Assembly: GCF_014192515.1 (NCBI RefSeq)
Contig: NZ_JACHYB010000001.1
Coordinates: forward strand, 682,001 to 746,000
Direction: 5' to 3'
Origin: Microbacter margulisiae
GTDB lineage: Bacteria > Bacteroidota > Bacteroidia > Bacteroidales > Paludibacteraceae
Length of the DNA stretch: 64,000 nucleotides
The stretch's first letter is position 1, and each line of letters starts with the position of its first letter. Below the pieces are notes generated by a model that worked only from the letters and a program-made list of their open reading frames with translations, made no database searches and was not told the origin of the DNA. Made by a program: the position numbers and the translations under genes. Positions 25,479-34,566 of the stretch are shown here, piece after piece.

Positions 25479-26297
25479 ATGATCCCTATAGAAAAATTAC
25501 CTGTATTTTATATTCCTCACGGGGGTGGTCCATGGCATGCTATGGGAGATGAATCTGGCGATCCTGCTGGTTATGAAAAGTTGCGTGTATACCTTGCCAA
25601 TCTGGGGAAAACATACAAAAAAAATATAAAAAATATTCTCGTGGTTTCTGCCCATTGGGAAGAAACCGTACCTACCATTTATTGTGAAAAAAATCCAAGA
25701 CTTTATTATGATTATTATGGATTTCCACCATCTACTTATCACTTGAAATGGTCTGCTTCAGGTAATCCTACGTTGGAAGTTCGTGTAGATGAACTTTTAA
25801 GGAACAATGGATTCGCTACACAACGGGATACAGAAAGAGGTTATGATCATGGCGCGTTTGTGCCACTTATGGTGGCATTCCCGAAAGCACAAATTCCGGT
25901 AATACAACTATCATTGATGCATGGACTTGATCCACAACAACATATTGAAATGGGGAAAGCACTTGAGCCATTACGCTCAGAAGGAGTATTGATCATTGGT
26001 TCGGGAATGAGCTACCACAATATGCGGGGATTTATGTCTGGAAATAATGATATAACAGCAGTTTCAAAAAAGTTTGATGATTGGCTTACCGGAACTGTAA
26101 TGTTACAAGATTCGATCGAACGTAATAATGCCTTAATCCACTGGCATCAGGCACCCGGAGCAAGGGAATGTCATCCACGAAGCGAACATTTGGTTCCTCT
26201 TTTTCTCATAGCTGGAGCTGCCGGTAACGATGCCGGACAACATGATTATTCGGAAATTTTGATGGATGTTGCTATTTCGGGGTATAAATTCGGATAA
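25479..26297 (+). CDS. LigB-type extradiol ring-cleavage dioxygenase (YgiD/4,5-DOPA dioxygenase family)
   Basis: A 272-residue single-domain class III extradiol dioxygenase-like protein. Expected metal-binding residues are visible: PHGGGPWH at 13-20, VVSAHWE with a His at about 59, IGSGMSYHN at about 170-178, and CHPRSEHLVPLF near the C-terminus. The family includes bacterial YgiD and plant DOPA dioxygenases, which bind zinc or iron and open catechol rings. The natural substrate in anaerobic Bacteroidales is unclear; the enzyme needs oxygen in known cases. It lies nine bases after the secreted DUF3887-like gene, so they are likely cotranscribed. Confidence 0.9.
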   Translation: MIPIEKLPVFYIPHGGGPWHAMGDESGDPAGYEKLRVYLANLGKTYKKNIKNILVVSAHWEETVPTIYCEKNPRLYYDYYGFPPSTYHLKWSASGNPTLEVRVDELLRNNGFATQRDTERGYDHGAFVPLMVAFPKAQIPVIQLSLMHGLDPQQHIEMGKALEPLRSEGVLIIGSGMSYHNMRGFMSGNNDITAVSKKFDDWLTGTVMLQDSIERNNALIHWHQAPGARECHPRSEHLVPLFLIAGAAGNDAGQHDYSEILMDVAISGYKFG

Positions 26298-26392
26298 AAA
26301 TATTGCAAATAATTGAGTTATACCTCTTGTAACGACTATTAAAGGGCATTTAAAAGCCCTAATGACAATCCCCTTTCTGGAGGATTTTGTCG

Positions 26393-26400
26393 TACCTTTG
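26393..26400 (+). promoter_or_regulatory. Predicted promoter of the Nudix hydrolase gene, -7 box
   Basis: TACCTTTG matches TAnnTTTG exactly and lies 22 bases before the ATG at 26423. It supports that start over a TTG at 26387 that would precede the box. Confidence 0.48.
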
Positions 26401-26422
26401 TGCTAAATTTCAATCAAACCCC

Positions 26423-26923
26423 ATGGAAGAGCTTTTTCCGCTAGTAGATGAACAAGGTAATGTAATCGGAAAAGCAACACGGAGTGAATGCCATGGTGGC
26501 ACATTCTGGTTGCATCCGGTTGTTCATTTACATGTTATGAATAGCGCAGGTGAGCTTTTCCTGCAAAAAAGGACATTAACGAAAGACACACAACCCGGGA
26601 AATGGGACACTTCTGTCGGTGGTCATATCAGTTATGGAGAAACAGTAGATGATGCTTTGAAACGGGAAACGTATGAAGAAATTGGCATCACTGCCTATGA
26701 GCCGATTGCCATAACCCGTTATATTTGGCAATCGGCTGTAGAAAAAGAACTAGTGAATATGTTTTACACGGTTTATGATGGTTCTTTTGCCTTCGATCCA
26801 GAAGAAATCGAAACCGGACGATTCTGGTCATTAGAAGAGATCAGACAAAATTGCGGAACAGGAAGCTTTACCCCAAACTTTGAGCATGACTTTACATTGC
26901 TAATGTCAATTGTCAATAAATAA
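26423..26923 (+). CDS. Nudix hydrolase, isopentenyl-diphosphate isomerase-like subgroup
   Basis: A 166-residue hydrolase of nucleoside-diphosphate-linked compounds. The Nudix box is complete: GGHISYGETVDDALKRETYEEIG at about 67-89, with the catalytic EExG tail intact. The N-terminus (LFPLVDEQGNVIGKATRSECHGG) matches the subgroup that looks like IPP isomerase and includes YfcD-type proteins, but I see no evidence for isomerase activity. The start at 26423 follows the predicted promoter. The next gene begins 16 bases after the stop. Confidence 0.9.
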   Translation: MEELFPLVDEQGNVIGKATRSECHGGTFWLHPVVHLHVMNSAGELFLQKRTLTKDTQPGKWDTSVGGHISYGETVDDALKRETYEEIGITAYEPIAITRYIWQSAVEKELVNMFYTVYDGSFAFDPEEIETGRFWSLEEIRQNCGTGSFTPNFEHDFTLLMSIVNK

Positions 26924-26939
26924 GCATGATATAGCATCT

Positions 26940-27932
26940 ATGCAGAAACAAAAAAACATAAATCGTTTATGGAAGTGTGTTAAAGAAGGAGTGCCAAAAG
27001 CAATAAAGACAACCATTTGGCTGCTTAAACTGATGCTGCCAGTAGCATTATTAGTGGGGTTTCTGCAATACTGGGGTGTGATTAACTGGTTTGCGTATTA
27101 TGCGTCTCCTGTATTTCATTGGATTGGATTACCTGGCATTGCTTCCATTGTGTTCATTACAAGCCTATTTCTACCTATATATTCTGTTTTGGCTGTCATA
27201 GCCACACTTCCGCTTGGCATGAGGGAGATCACAATTCTGGCAATAATGTGCCTGATTACACACAGCCTGATTGTAGAATTAGCTGTGTTACGGAAAACAG
27301 GTTCTCCTATATGGAAGATATTTTGTTTACGTGTTAGCACCAGTTTTTTGGCTGCAATGCTACTGAATATATTTTTACCTGTACATATCGGGGGAGCTCA
27401 TGCTGCTCAGCATGAGATATCCTTACATTCCGTGCAAGATGTGTTAGCATTATGGATAAAAACATCTATAGTTTTGATAATTAAGGTTGTTTTAATTGTA
27501 AACAGTTTGATTATTCTCCAAAACATATTACGCGAATACAAATTATTAGATTATGTATCGAAATTATTCGCTCCGCTAATGCAAATTTTTGGTTTATCTT
27601 CTAATGTTTCATTTCTATGGTTTATAGCCCAATCACTTGGGTTAGGATATGGATCCGCAGTAATGTTTGAAGAAGTAGAATCGGGGGCCGTAACAGATAG
27701 AGAAATAGAAATGCTTAATTATCATATTGCTGTTAATCATTCATTACTGGAAGATACATTGTTGTTTGTGTCCATTGGAGTTCCGGTTTTATGGATAACG
27801 TTACCCCGTATCTTTCTGGCCATATGCTTAATATGGCTTATCCGTCTTGTACATCGATTTTCCGGAAAAGTGCGAAACGCAGTAGAACTGGTACCTGTAA
27901 ACTCAAATAGTAAATTTAAACAACAAGCGTAA
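26940..27932 (+). CDS. Gate-domain (nucleoside recognition / spore maturation-like) integral membrane protein
   Basis: A 330-residue polytopic membrane protein with about eight hydrophobic segments. Two Gate-type repeats are visible: one at about 20-140 (TTIWLLKLMLPVALLVGFLQYWGVINWF) and one at about 185-310 (IKVVLIVNSLIILQNIL, then MQIFGLSSNVSFLWFIAQSLGLGYGSAV). Relatives include SpmA/SpmB and nucleoside transporter gates; the transported substrate is unknown. The ATG at 26940 is preferred over a TTG ten codons upstream that overlaps the Nudix gene. It lies ten bases before the DUF4919 gene, suggesting one transcript. Confidence 0.82.
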   Translation: MQKQKNINRLWKCVKEGVPKAIKTTIWLLKLMLPVALLVGFLQYWGVINWFAYYASPVFHWIGLPGIASIVFITSLFLPIYSVLAVIATLPLGMREITILAIMCLITHSLIVELAVLRKTGSPIWKIFCLRVSTSFLAAMLLNIFLPVHIGGAHAAQHEISLHSVQDVLALWIKTSIVLIIKVVLIVNSLIILQNILREYKLLDYVSKLFAPLMQIFGLSSNVSFLWFIAQSLGLGYGSAVMFEEVESGAVTDREIEMLNYHIAVNHSLLEDTLLFVSIGVPVLWITLPRIFLAICLIWLIRLVHRFSGKVRNAVELVPVNSNSKFKQQA

Positions 27933-27942
27933 TAAACAATAT

Positions 27943-28623
27943 ATGAAAAAGATACTACTTGCAATTCTATTTATTGCCTCAATATCAGGAATTAATGCCC
28001 AAGTTCTTCCTTTGGTGGCTCCAAACTATTCATTGATCAAATCAACAACGCAAAATCCTGCATCACCTTACTATTATCCTACACTATTCAAACGTTATGT
28101 AAACAATGATACTACATTGACAATAAGCGATTATAAAATGTTGTATTATGGGTTTACTTATCAAAAAGCTTACAAACCGTATGGCAATCCGCCTCAGGAT
28201 GCCATTTTAGCCCGTTATGCTGATAAAGACATTCTGACTCCTGCTGACTGCGATACTATTATTTTGTATGCAGGACAATTGGTAGCGCAGTTTCCTTTTG
28301 ATCTACATTGGATTAACCGGATAGCGTATGCTTATCATGTGTTAGGAAAAGATTCAACTGCAAATCTTTGGAGTTATAAATCAAAAAAAATTATCCAGAC
28401 CATTATGTCAACAGGGAATGGCCGAACTATCCCAAGCGCGTGGCACGTGATTGAAGAAGGAGATGAGTACGAAATTATCTATATGTTAGGGCTATTCCCT
28501 GTAAACCAATCTCTTGTTGCTTTACAATATGACTATATACGCGTTGCCAGTAATCCTTCGGGTATCAAGGGATTCTATTTTAATGTGCGTCGGTTGTTGG
28601 ATATGGAAGGATCACAGAAATGA
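27943..28623 (+). CDS. Secreted DUF4919 family protein
   Basis: A 226-residue protein with a signal peptide (MKKILLAILFIASISGINAQ). It begins with a NYSLIKSTTQNPASPYYYPTLFKRY segment and has a DYKMLYYGFTYQKAYKPYG motif (about 66-84), then a late SAWHVIEEGDEYEIIYMLG, which match the DUF4919 family found mainly in Bacteroidetes. The function is unknown. It is predicted to be periplasmic or surface-exposed. It lies between the Gate membrane protein and a HAD phosphatase on the same strand, with short gaps. Confidence 0.75.
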   Translation: MKKILLAILFIASISGINAQVLPLVAPNYSLIKSTTQNPASPYYYPTLFKRYVNNDTTLTISDYKMLYYGFTYQKAYKPYGNPPQDAILARYADKDILTPADCDTIILYAGQLVAQFPFDLHWINRIAYAYHVLGKDSTANLWSYKSKKIIQTIMSTGNGRTIPSAWHVIEEGDEYEIIYMLGLFPVNQSLVALQYDYIRVASNPSGIKGFYFNVRRLLDMEGSQK

Positions 28624-28665
28624 AACTATTACTTTATAAATAATATATTACTATTTAATTATCAA

Positions 28666-29391
28666 ATGTATAGACAAAAAATAAATGATTTTATAAAACA
28701 AAGAAGATATCCAGTATTCAACCTAAAGGCTGCATTTTTCGATATGGACGGAGTTCTATTTGACTCTATGCCGGCACACGCAGAAGCATGGGTAAAAGCC
28801 TTCGAAAGCGTTGAAGTACCCTTCACCTCGTATCAGGCTTATATGCAAGAAGGTCGTACCGGTAACGGAACCATTGATGATGTGTTTCAATCTGAAAAGG
28901 GTCGCTTAGCCACAGAAGAAGAAAAAACATTGATATACAGCACAAAAAGTCGTATTTTTGAACAAATTGAGGCGGTGCGTGTTATGCCATTTGCATTACC
29001 GCTTTTAGAAAAGATAAAAGCACATTATGTACAGATTGTGCTGGTCACTGGTTCTGGACAACCCAGTTTGCTAGACCGGTTGGAAGTCTATTTTCCACAA
29101 ATTTTTGAACGGGAACGTATGGTTACTGCTTTTGATGTGAAAAAAGGGAAACCACACCCGGAGCCCTATCTGATGGCATTGGAGAAAGCCCATGTCAAAC
29201 CCTGGGAAGCTGTTGTTGTAGAAAATGCTCCTCTCGGTATTGCATCAGCAAGTGATGCAGGAATTTATACTTTAGCTGTTAATACTGGCATTTTGGAAAA
29301 CGAAGTGCTTGTTAAAGCAGGTGCAAATGCAATCTTCTCGGGTGTGGAAGATCTTTATAATCAATGGAATCAATTGTTTTTCGGAGAATAA
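28666..29391 (+). CDS. HAD-superfamily phosphatase (beta-phosphoglucomutase-like subgroup)
   Basis: A 241-residue cytosolic HAD enzyme. Motif I DMDGVLFDS lies at about 28-36, with nucleophile Asp28 and acid-base Asp30, after a 24-residue N-terminal extension. Motif II is LVTGSG at about 126-131, the motif III lysine is in KKGKPHPEPY at about 164-173, and motif IV is VVENAPLGIASASDAG at about 184-199. Here the acidic tandem is replaced by ENAPLGI, as in phosphoglucomutase-like members. The cap domain is the small helical type. A sugar phosphate is the likely substrate; the exact one is unknown. uvrB starts 43 bases later. Confidence 0.88.
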   Translation: MYRQKINDFIKQRRYPVFNLKAAFFDMDGVLFDSMPAHAEAWVKAFESVEVPFTSYQAYMQEGRTGNGTIDDVFQSEKGRLATEEEKTLIYSTKSRIFEQIEAVRVMPFALPLLEKIKAHYVQIVLVTGSGQPSLLDRLEVYFPQIFERERMVTAFDVKKGKPHPEPYLMALEKAHVKPWEAVVVENAPLGIASASDAGIYTLAVNTGILENEVLVKAGANAIFSGVEDLYNQWNQLFFGE

Positions 29392-29434
29392 AAAGTTTAC
29401 AGAAAAAATAGCGATGTTTTGAGAGAATTTTGGA

Positions 29435-31453
29435 ATGAATTTTGAAATTATATCGACATATCAACCTACTGGAGATCAACCAGAGGCTATTCATCAACTT
29501 ACGGATGGCGTCAGGAATGATGTCAAATTTCAAACATTACTTGGCGTTACGGGATCGGGAAAGACATTTACTATTGCTAACGTAGTAAAAGAGATTAACC
29601 GTCCCACGTTAGTGTTAAGTCACAACAAGACATTAGCCGCACAACTCTACAGCGAGTTTAAAACATTCTTTCCGAACAATGCCGTAGAATACTTTGTTTC
29701 ATACTACGATTATTATCAGCCAGAAGCTTACCTGCCAGTAACAGATACTTACATAGAAAAAGATCTTTCCATCAATCAGGAGATTGAAAAACTAAGGCTT
29801 TCAACCACATCATCATTACTTTCAGGGCGTAAGGATGTTATCGTGGTATCGTCTGTTTCCTGCCTCTACGGAATTGGAAATCCTGATGATTTTTACAGCA
29901 ATACTATTCATGTTGAAAAAGGGCAACCCCTCGTACGTAACAGCTTTCTACGTTCATTGGTTGAGAGCTTGTATTCACGTAATGAAATAGAATTCAACCG
30001 CGGAAATTTTCGTGTAAAAGGGGAGACTGTTGATATATTTCTGGCATATTCTGATGTGGCATTACGTATTGTCTTCTGGGGTGATGAGATTGATGAGATT
30101 GAAACCTTTGATCCTATAAACGGGCATACATTGTCCATGTTTGATTCTTACGATGTCTATCCGGCAAACATCTTTGTCACTACTAAAGAACGAATAAATA
30201 AGGCCATTCATCAAATTGAGGATGATTTAATGAAACAAATCACCTTTTTCGAATCGGTCGGGAAACCAATTGAAGCTAAAAGAATTCAGGAAAGAGTGAC
30301 ATACGATCTGGAAATGATTCGCGAATTGGGATATTGTTCTGGAATAGAAAATTACTCGCGTTATTTTGATGGCAGGGAACCAGGAAGCAGACCCTTCTGT
30401 TTGCTCGATTACTTCCCCAAAGATTACCTGATGGTGATTGATGAAAGCCATGTAACCATTCCTCAAATCAGGGCAATGTACGGGGGTGATGCATCCCGGA
30501 AACAAAATCTGGTAGAATACGGATTTCGCTTGCCTGCGGCAAAGGACAATCGCCCGTTGCAATATAATGAATTTGAAGAGTTAATTAATCAGGTCATTTT
30601 CGTCAGCGCTACTCCAGCAGATTATGAATTGGAGAAATCGGAAGGAATCATTATAGAGCAAGTTGTTAGACCTACGGGATTGCTGGATCCTATCATTGAT
30701 GTACGTCCCAGCCTGAACCAGATTGATGATTTGATGGAGGAAATAGCACAACGTACAGAACATGATGAACGAATCTTGGTAACGACTTTAACCAAACGCA
30801 TGGCTGAAGAGTTAACGAGTTATTTGACAAGAAATGGAATCCGATGCAACTATATTCATTCCGATGTCGATACGCTGGAGCGTGTAAAACTGATGGATGA
30901 TTTACGCAGCGGACTGTTTGATGTGCTGATAGGAGTCAATCTGCTGCGTGAAGGGCTGGATCTTCCCGAAGTATCGCTGGTAGCCATACTGGATGCCGAT
31001 AAAGAAGGATTTTTACGGTCACATCGCTCCTTAACACAGACCGCCGGACGTGCCGCCCGAAATTTGAACGGAAAAGTAATTATGTATGCCGATAAGATTA
31101 CCGAAAGCATGCAGCGTACTATTGATGAGACAACCCGAAGACGTGAGAAACAGTTAGCGTATAATGCAAACTATGGCATTATCCCACAACCTATCCGGAA
31201 AGGGCATACTTCTATTCTGGCACAACAAGCCGTTGAAAAAAGAGCAGGGAAGGCTTATACAGAACCCACTACCATGTCTGTTGCCGCTGATCCTGTTGTA
31301 CAATATATGAGCCTGCCCGCATTGCAAAAAGCGATTGACAACACGCGAAAGTCAATGCAACAAGCCGCCCGTAAACTAGAGTTTATCGAAGCAGCTCAAT
31401 ACCGTGACGAACTCCTGAAACTGGAAGAGTTACTAAAAGCAAGAAGCAGATAG
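29435..31453 (+). CDS. uvrB: UvrABC excinuclease subunit B
   Basis: Damage-verifying helicase-like subunit of nucleotide excision repair, handed to DNA by UvrA and then binding UvrC. At 672 residues it is full length. Walker A GVTGSGKT is at 37-44, and the beta-hairpin YYDYYQPEAYLP lies at about 90-101. The helicase motif VIDESH lies near residue 330, the LLREGLDLPEVSLV and QTAGRAARN segments near 500-535, and a C-terminal UVR motif for UvrC binding (IEAAQYRDEL) ends the protein. It converges on argB with a four-base gap and no terminator between. Confidence 0.97.
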   Translation: MNFEIISTYQPTGDQPEAIHQLTDGVRNDVKFQTLLGVTGSGKTFTIANVVKEINRPTLVLSHNKTLAAQLYSEFKTFFPNNAVEYFVSYYDYYQPEAYLPVTDTYIEKDLSINQEIEKLRLSTTSSLLSGRKDVIVVSSVSCLYGIGNPDDFYSNTIHVEKGQPLVRNSFLRSLVESLYSRNEIEFNRGNFRVKGETVDIFLAYSDVALRIVFWGDEIDEIETFDPINGHTLSMFDSYDVYPANIFVTTKERINKAIHQIEDDLMKQITFFESVGKPIEAKRIQERVTYDLEMIRELGYCSGIENYSRYFDGREPGSRPFCLLDYFPKDYLMVIDESHVTIPQIRAMYGGDASRKQNLVEYGFRLPAAKDNRPLQYNEFEELINQVIFVSATPADYELEKSEGIIIEQVVRPTGLLDPIIDVRPSLNQIDDLMEEIAQRTEHDERILVTTLTKRMAEELTSYLTRNGIRCNYIHSDVDTLERVKLMDDLRSGLFDVLIGVNLLREGLDLPEVSLVAILDADKEGFLRSHRSLTQTAGRAARNLNGKVIMYADKITESMQRTIDETTRRREKQLAYNANYGIIPQPIRKGHTSILAQQAVEKRAGKAYTEPTTMSVAADPVVQYMSLPALQKAIDNTRKSMQQAARKLEFIEAAQYRDELLKLEELLKARSR

Positions 31454-31457
31454 AAAA

Positions 31458-32237
31458 TTATACAACGAGTGTCCCTGATTTACCATCAATTGCATCGGCT
31501 TTTGTTATAATTACCTGTTTCACACCTGCATCAATTGCTTCGAAAGCGTTTTCAAGCTTTGGAAGCATTCCTCCTTGAATTACACCGTCAGCTACATACT
31601 TGGTAAATAGTTGTTTGTTTATCTTAGGAATAACACTCTCATCGTCATGCTCATCCCGAAGTACACCTCTCTTCTCGAAGCAATAAACCAGCGTCACCTC
31701 AAAATAACGGGCAAGAGCTTTGGCGGCTTCCCCGGCAATAGTATCTGCATTGGTATTTAATAAATTACCTTTTTTGTCATGTGTCAGAGGAGCCAATACG
31801 GGGACAATGTCTTTTTGAATCAAATCTGCCAATAATCGGGCATCTACTGCTTTTACATCGCCAACAAAACCGTAATCAACTTCACCAACCGGTCGCTTAT
31901 TGGAGACCATATAATTCATGTCAGCACCTGTCAGGCCCAGCGCATTGATATCCATTGCCTGTAATTTTGCCACAATGGTTTTGTTCACCAGCCCGCCGTA
32001 CACCATTGCTACCACTTTCAATGTTTCGGCATCCGTGACGCGCCTGCCATTCACCATAACGCTTTCGATGCCTAGTTTGGTGGCAATAGCAGTTGCTGAG
32101 CGACCTCCACCATGTACCAGTACTTTATGTCCCTCGATGGTAGCAAAATTTTCTAAAAGTTGCTTTAACGAGCTTTCTTCTTCTACAATTTTTCCACCAA
32201 CTTTTACTACTGTCAGTTTGGTTCTAGTATCTGCCAT
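31458..32237 (-). CDS. argB: Acetylglutamate (or succinylglutamate) kinase
   Basis: Second step of arginine biosynthesis: phosphorylates an N-acylglutamate. The 259 residues show the amino-acid kinase fold with VKVGGKIVEEE at 11-21, the glycine-rich VHGGGRSATA at 41-50, and the late GGMLPKLENAFEA segment that closes the nucleotide site. It is shorter than many ArgB proteins (about 290-300) and lacks the N-terminal extension linked to arginine feedback. In Bacteroides the intermediates are succinylated, and the adjacent carbamoyltransferase belongs to that family, so the true substrate may be N-succinylglutamate. It has its own promoter about 100 bases upstream. Confidence 0.93.
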   Translation of the reverse strand: MADTRTKLTVVKVGGKIVEEESSLKQLLENFATIEGHKVLVHGGGRSATAIATKLGIESVMVNGRRVTDAETLKVVAMVYGGLVNKTIVAKLQAMDINALGLTGADMNYMVSNKRPVGEVDYGFVGDVKAVDARLLADLIQKDIVPVLAPLTHDKKGNLLNTNADTIAGEAAKALARYFEVTLVYCFEKRGVLRDEHDDESVIPKINKQLFTKYVADGVIQGGMLPKLENAFEAIDAGVKQVIITKADAIDGKSGTLVV

Positions 32238-32335
32238 GTTGAAATTAATTTCGTCCTGTATCTCGACTATTGAATTAATTATGTAGCTTCAATTATCCCC
32301 CGAATTGCCTTCTAAGACAATCCATTTGGAAGCCA

Positions 32336-32367
32336 CAAAGATATAAATAGACGGTTAATTTATCAAA
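32336..32367 (-). promoter_or_regulatory. Predicted argB promoter
   Basis: On the - strand, TTTG (32367-32364), a 20-base spacer and TATCTTTG (32343-32336) form an exact Bacteroidetes promoter. The leader to the argB ATG is about 90 bases. I see no ARG-box. Confidence 0.6.
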
Positions 32368-32532
32368 GAATTTTATGAAATGATTATTGATTTTCGATAA
32401 ATTCATTTGATAAACAGCAATATACAGAAAAATCCGTATGTATAAAAGCATTATTGACACCAGATGACACGTATATAAAAACCCCGAGTACAAACAAATG
32501 CCTTTAGCCGAATACATTCGTGGTTTTAAATC

Positions 32533-33486
32533 TTATAACGCTTCAAGAATTCGTTTTAACACCACCTGGGCGGATATTTCACGGTTGGCGGCTTCGGGAA
32601 TTACAATGGATTGAGGGCTTTCGATTACATCATCCGTTACGATCATATTCCTGCGTACAGGAAGGCAATGCATAAAAAAGGCATTGTTTGTGAGTGCCAT
32701 TTTCTTTTTACTAATGGTCCACGACATATCTTTTCTCAACACTTTACCATAATTTGGATCAGTATAAGCGGCCCAGTTTTTTGCGTATACAAAGTCAGCG
32801 CCTTGTAATGCCTTGTCCTGATCATATTCCACATGAGCTCCCCGTATAAATTTCTCATCCAATTCATATCCTTCCGGATGCGTGATAACAAAATTCACAT
32901 CAGCCTCATTCATAAAATCGGCAAATGAATTTGGAACTGCCTGAGGTAACGCTTTAGGGTGTGGAGCCCAAGTTAATACCACTTTTGGACGTTGTGTTTT
33001 TTTATATTCTTCTATGGTAATCAGATCGGCAAAAGCCTGTAGCGGATGGCCTGTCGCAGCTTCCATGCTGATGACGGGTTTTTCCGAATATTGGATAAAC
33101 TGGTTCAGAATAGTTTCGCTGTAATCAAACTCCTTATTTTCAAAACGAGCAAACGAACGAACCGCAATAATATCAGCGTAGCAACCCATAACGGGGATTG
33201 CTTCAAGTAAATGTTCGGTTTTGTCACCATCCATAATAACACCACGTTCGGTTTCCAGTTTCCATGCCCCCTGATTTATATCGAGCACAATGGTATTCAT
33301 GCCGAGGTTCATACCGGCTTTTTGCGTGCTGAGTCGCGTACGAAGGCTCGAATTGAAAAATACCATCAGCAAAGTTCGGTTTTCTCCTAAATATTTGTAG
33401 TCGTAACGGTGTTGTTTCACTACAAAAGCTTCAGACACGGCAGCTTTCAAATTCCCCAAATCTTTGACATTCGTAAATGTTTTCAT
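32533..33486 (-). CDS. argF': N-succinylornithine/N-acetylornithine carbamoyltransferase (Bacteroides type)
   Basis: Transfers carbamoyl phosphate to an N-acylated ornithine in the acylated arginine pathway. The 317-residue length and sequence are close to the B. fragilis succinylornithine transcarbamylase as I remember it. Carbamoyl phosphate-binding FFNSSLRTRLST lies at 43-54, LDINQGAWKLETERGVIMDGD at about 68-88, WAPHPKALPQAVPNS in the middle, and HCLPVRRN at 273-280. Residue 90, reported to decide between acetyl (Glu) and succinyl (Pro) substrates, is Thr here. It lies 15 bases downstream of prmA on the same strand and is probably cotranscribed with it. Confidence 0.92.
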   Translation of the reverse strand: MKTFTNVKDLGNLKAAVSEAFVVKQHRYDYKYLGENRTLLMVFFNSSLRTRLSTQKAGMNLGMNTIVLDINQGAWKLETERGVIMDGDKTEHLLEAIPVMGCYADIIAVRSFARFENKEFDYSETILNQFIQYSEKPVISMEAATGHPLQAFADLITIEEYKKTQRPKVVLTWAPHPKALPQAVPNSFADFMNEADVNFVITHPEGYELDEKFIRGAHVEYDQDKALQGADFVYAKNWAAYTDPNYGKVLRKDMSWTISKKKMALTNNAFFMHCLPVRRNMIVTDDVIESPQSIVIPEAANREISAQVVLKRILEAL

Positions 33487-33501
33487 ACAATATAAATGGT
33501 T

Positions 33502-34341
33502 TTATTTTTTCTGGTAGAGTGTTGCCACCCATTTGTTTTTTTCTTCAAAACCAAGCAAAATAAGATTGTTTTCTTGCGCTTCTTCGTCGATAGCAGGTCT
33601 ATCCGTATCGTAAAAACCGCTCATCACCAACAGATCACCTTGAGTAAGACAAGCAGAATAGTGATGAATATCGGCTAGCAGAATATTTCGATTAATATTG
33701 GCCAAAATGATGTCAAACTTGCGACCTGATAAAAGTTCGGCGCCTCCCTGATTCATTTCAATGTCGGAGAAGCCGTTAAGCCGAAAGTTTTCCAGCGAAT
33801 TGGTATAAGCCCATTCATCAATATCAATTGCCGTGACTGGAGACGCACCGCGCATCGATGCCAATATAGCCAGAATGCCGGTTCCACAACCCATATCAAG
33901 CAGTGATTTGCCAACAAGATCAAGTTTCAGAATGGTTTGAATCATCAAAATTGTAGTCTCATGGTGTCCTGTCCCAAATGACATTTTGGGATCGATCAGG
34001 ATGTCGTATTTTGCTGTGGGAATATCATGGTGAAATGAGCTGTGTATGACGCATTCATTTCCAATTACGATGGGTGAAAAATAGTTTTTTTCCCATATTT
34101 CATTCCAGTTTTTCTCTTTGATCAGAGCATATGAATAGTCGATTGGTATATCGTCCCGGTGCGATTCTTTCCATTCTTTGATTTGTTTTTCGTCGAACAG
34201 AGATGCAACGCAATACGCTTTTAATCCGTCTTCATTATATTCAAAGCTCTCGAACCCGAGTTCACCCAGCTCATAAGCAACCGTATCCTGTTCAAAACCT
34301 CTTGAATTGTTAATTTGTATCGTTAGTTCGATGTAATCCAT
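33502..34341 (-). CDS. prmA: Ribosomal protein L11 methyltransferase
   Basis: SAM-dependent enzyme that trimethylates ribosomal protein L11. It is 279 residues with an N-terminal substrate-recognition domain (about 1-60), a linker, and a Rossmann methyltransferase domain with motif I LLDMGCGTGILAI at 147-159. The conserved DPKMSFGTGHHETT segment (117-130) just before it is a PrmA hallmark, and IILANINRNILL holds the motif IV-like N-I-N. The start ATG opens with the expected DYIELTI strand. It is first in a short operon with the carbamoyltransferase. Confidence 0.93.
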   Translation of the reverse strand: MDYIELTIQINNSRGFEQDTVAYELGELGFESFEYNEDGLKAYCVASLFDEKQIKEWKESHRDDIPIDYSYALIKEKNWNEIWEKNYFSPIVIGNECVIHSSFHHDIPTAKYDILIDPKMSFGTGHHETTILMIQTILKLDLVGKSLLDMGCGTGILAILASMRGASPVTAIDIDEWAYTNSLENFRLNGFSDIEMNQGGAELLSGRKFDIILANINRNILLADIHHYSACLTQGDLLVMSGFYDTDRPAIDEEAQENNLILLGFEEKNKWVATLYQKK

Positions 34342-34404
34342 AATCTATGATATATTTTTCGTTAAATTCCAAAGAATCGGGAATAAATGGCTTTCTTTTT
34401 CAGC

Positions 34405-34412
34405 TATCTTTG
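34405..34412 (+). promoter_or_regulatory. Predicted promoter of the Gly/Tyr-rich secreted protein gene, -7 box
   Basis: TATCTTTG is an exact -7 match, 155 bases upstream of the ATG at 34567. No clear -33 TTG is visible and the leader would be long. Confidence 0.4.
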
Positions 34413-34566
34413 TGAGGTTAATTTAGTATGCAAACTTAGCCAATAAAGTTGGTTTTAATATACTTTTTAGCGAGAAAAAGCGTTATCCAATTAAACGGTA
34501 CCCTTCATTGACAGTCTAAATGATAAAAACAGGAATTATAAACTAAAAATAAAGGAGACAACAATC

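Noticed and set aside
26342..26360. Terminator after the LigB dioxygenase gene
   Set aside because: AGGGC/GCCCT forms a short stem, but no T-run follows on the + strand.
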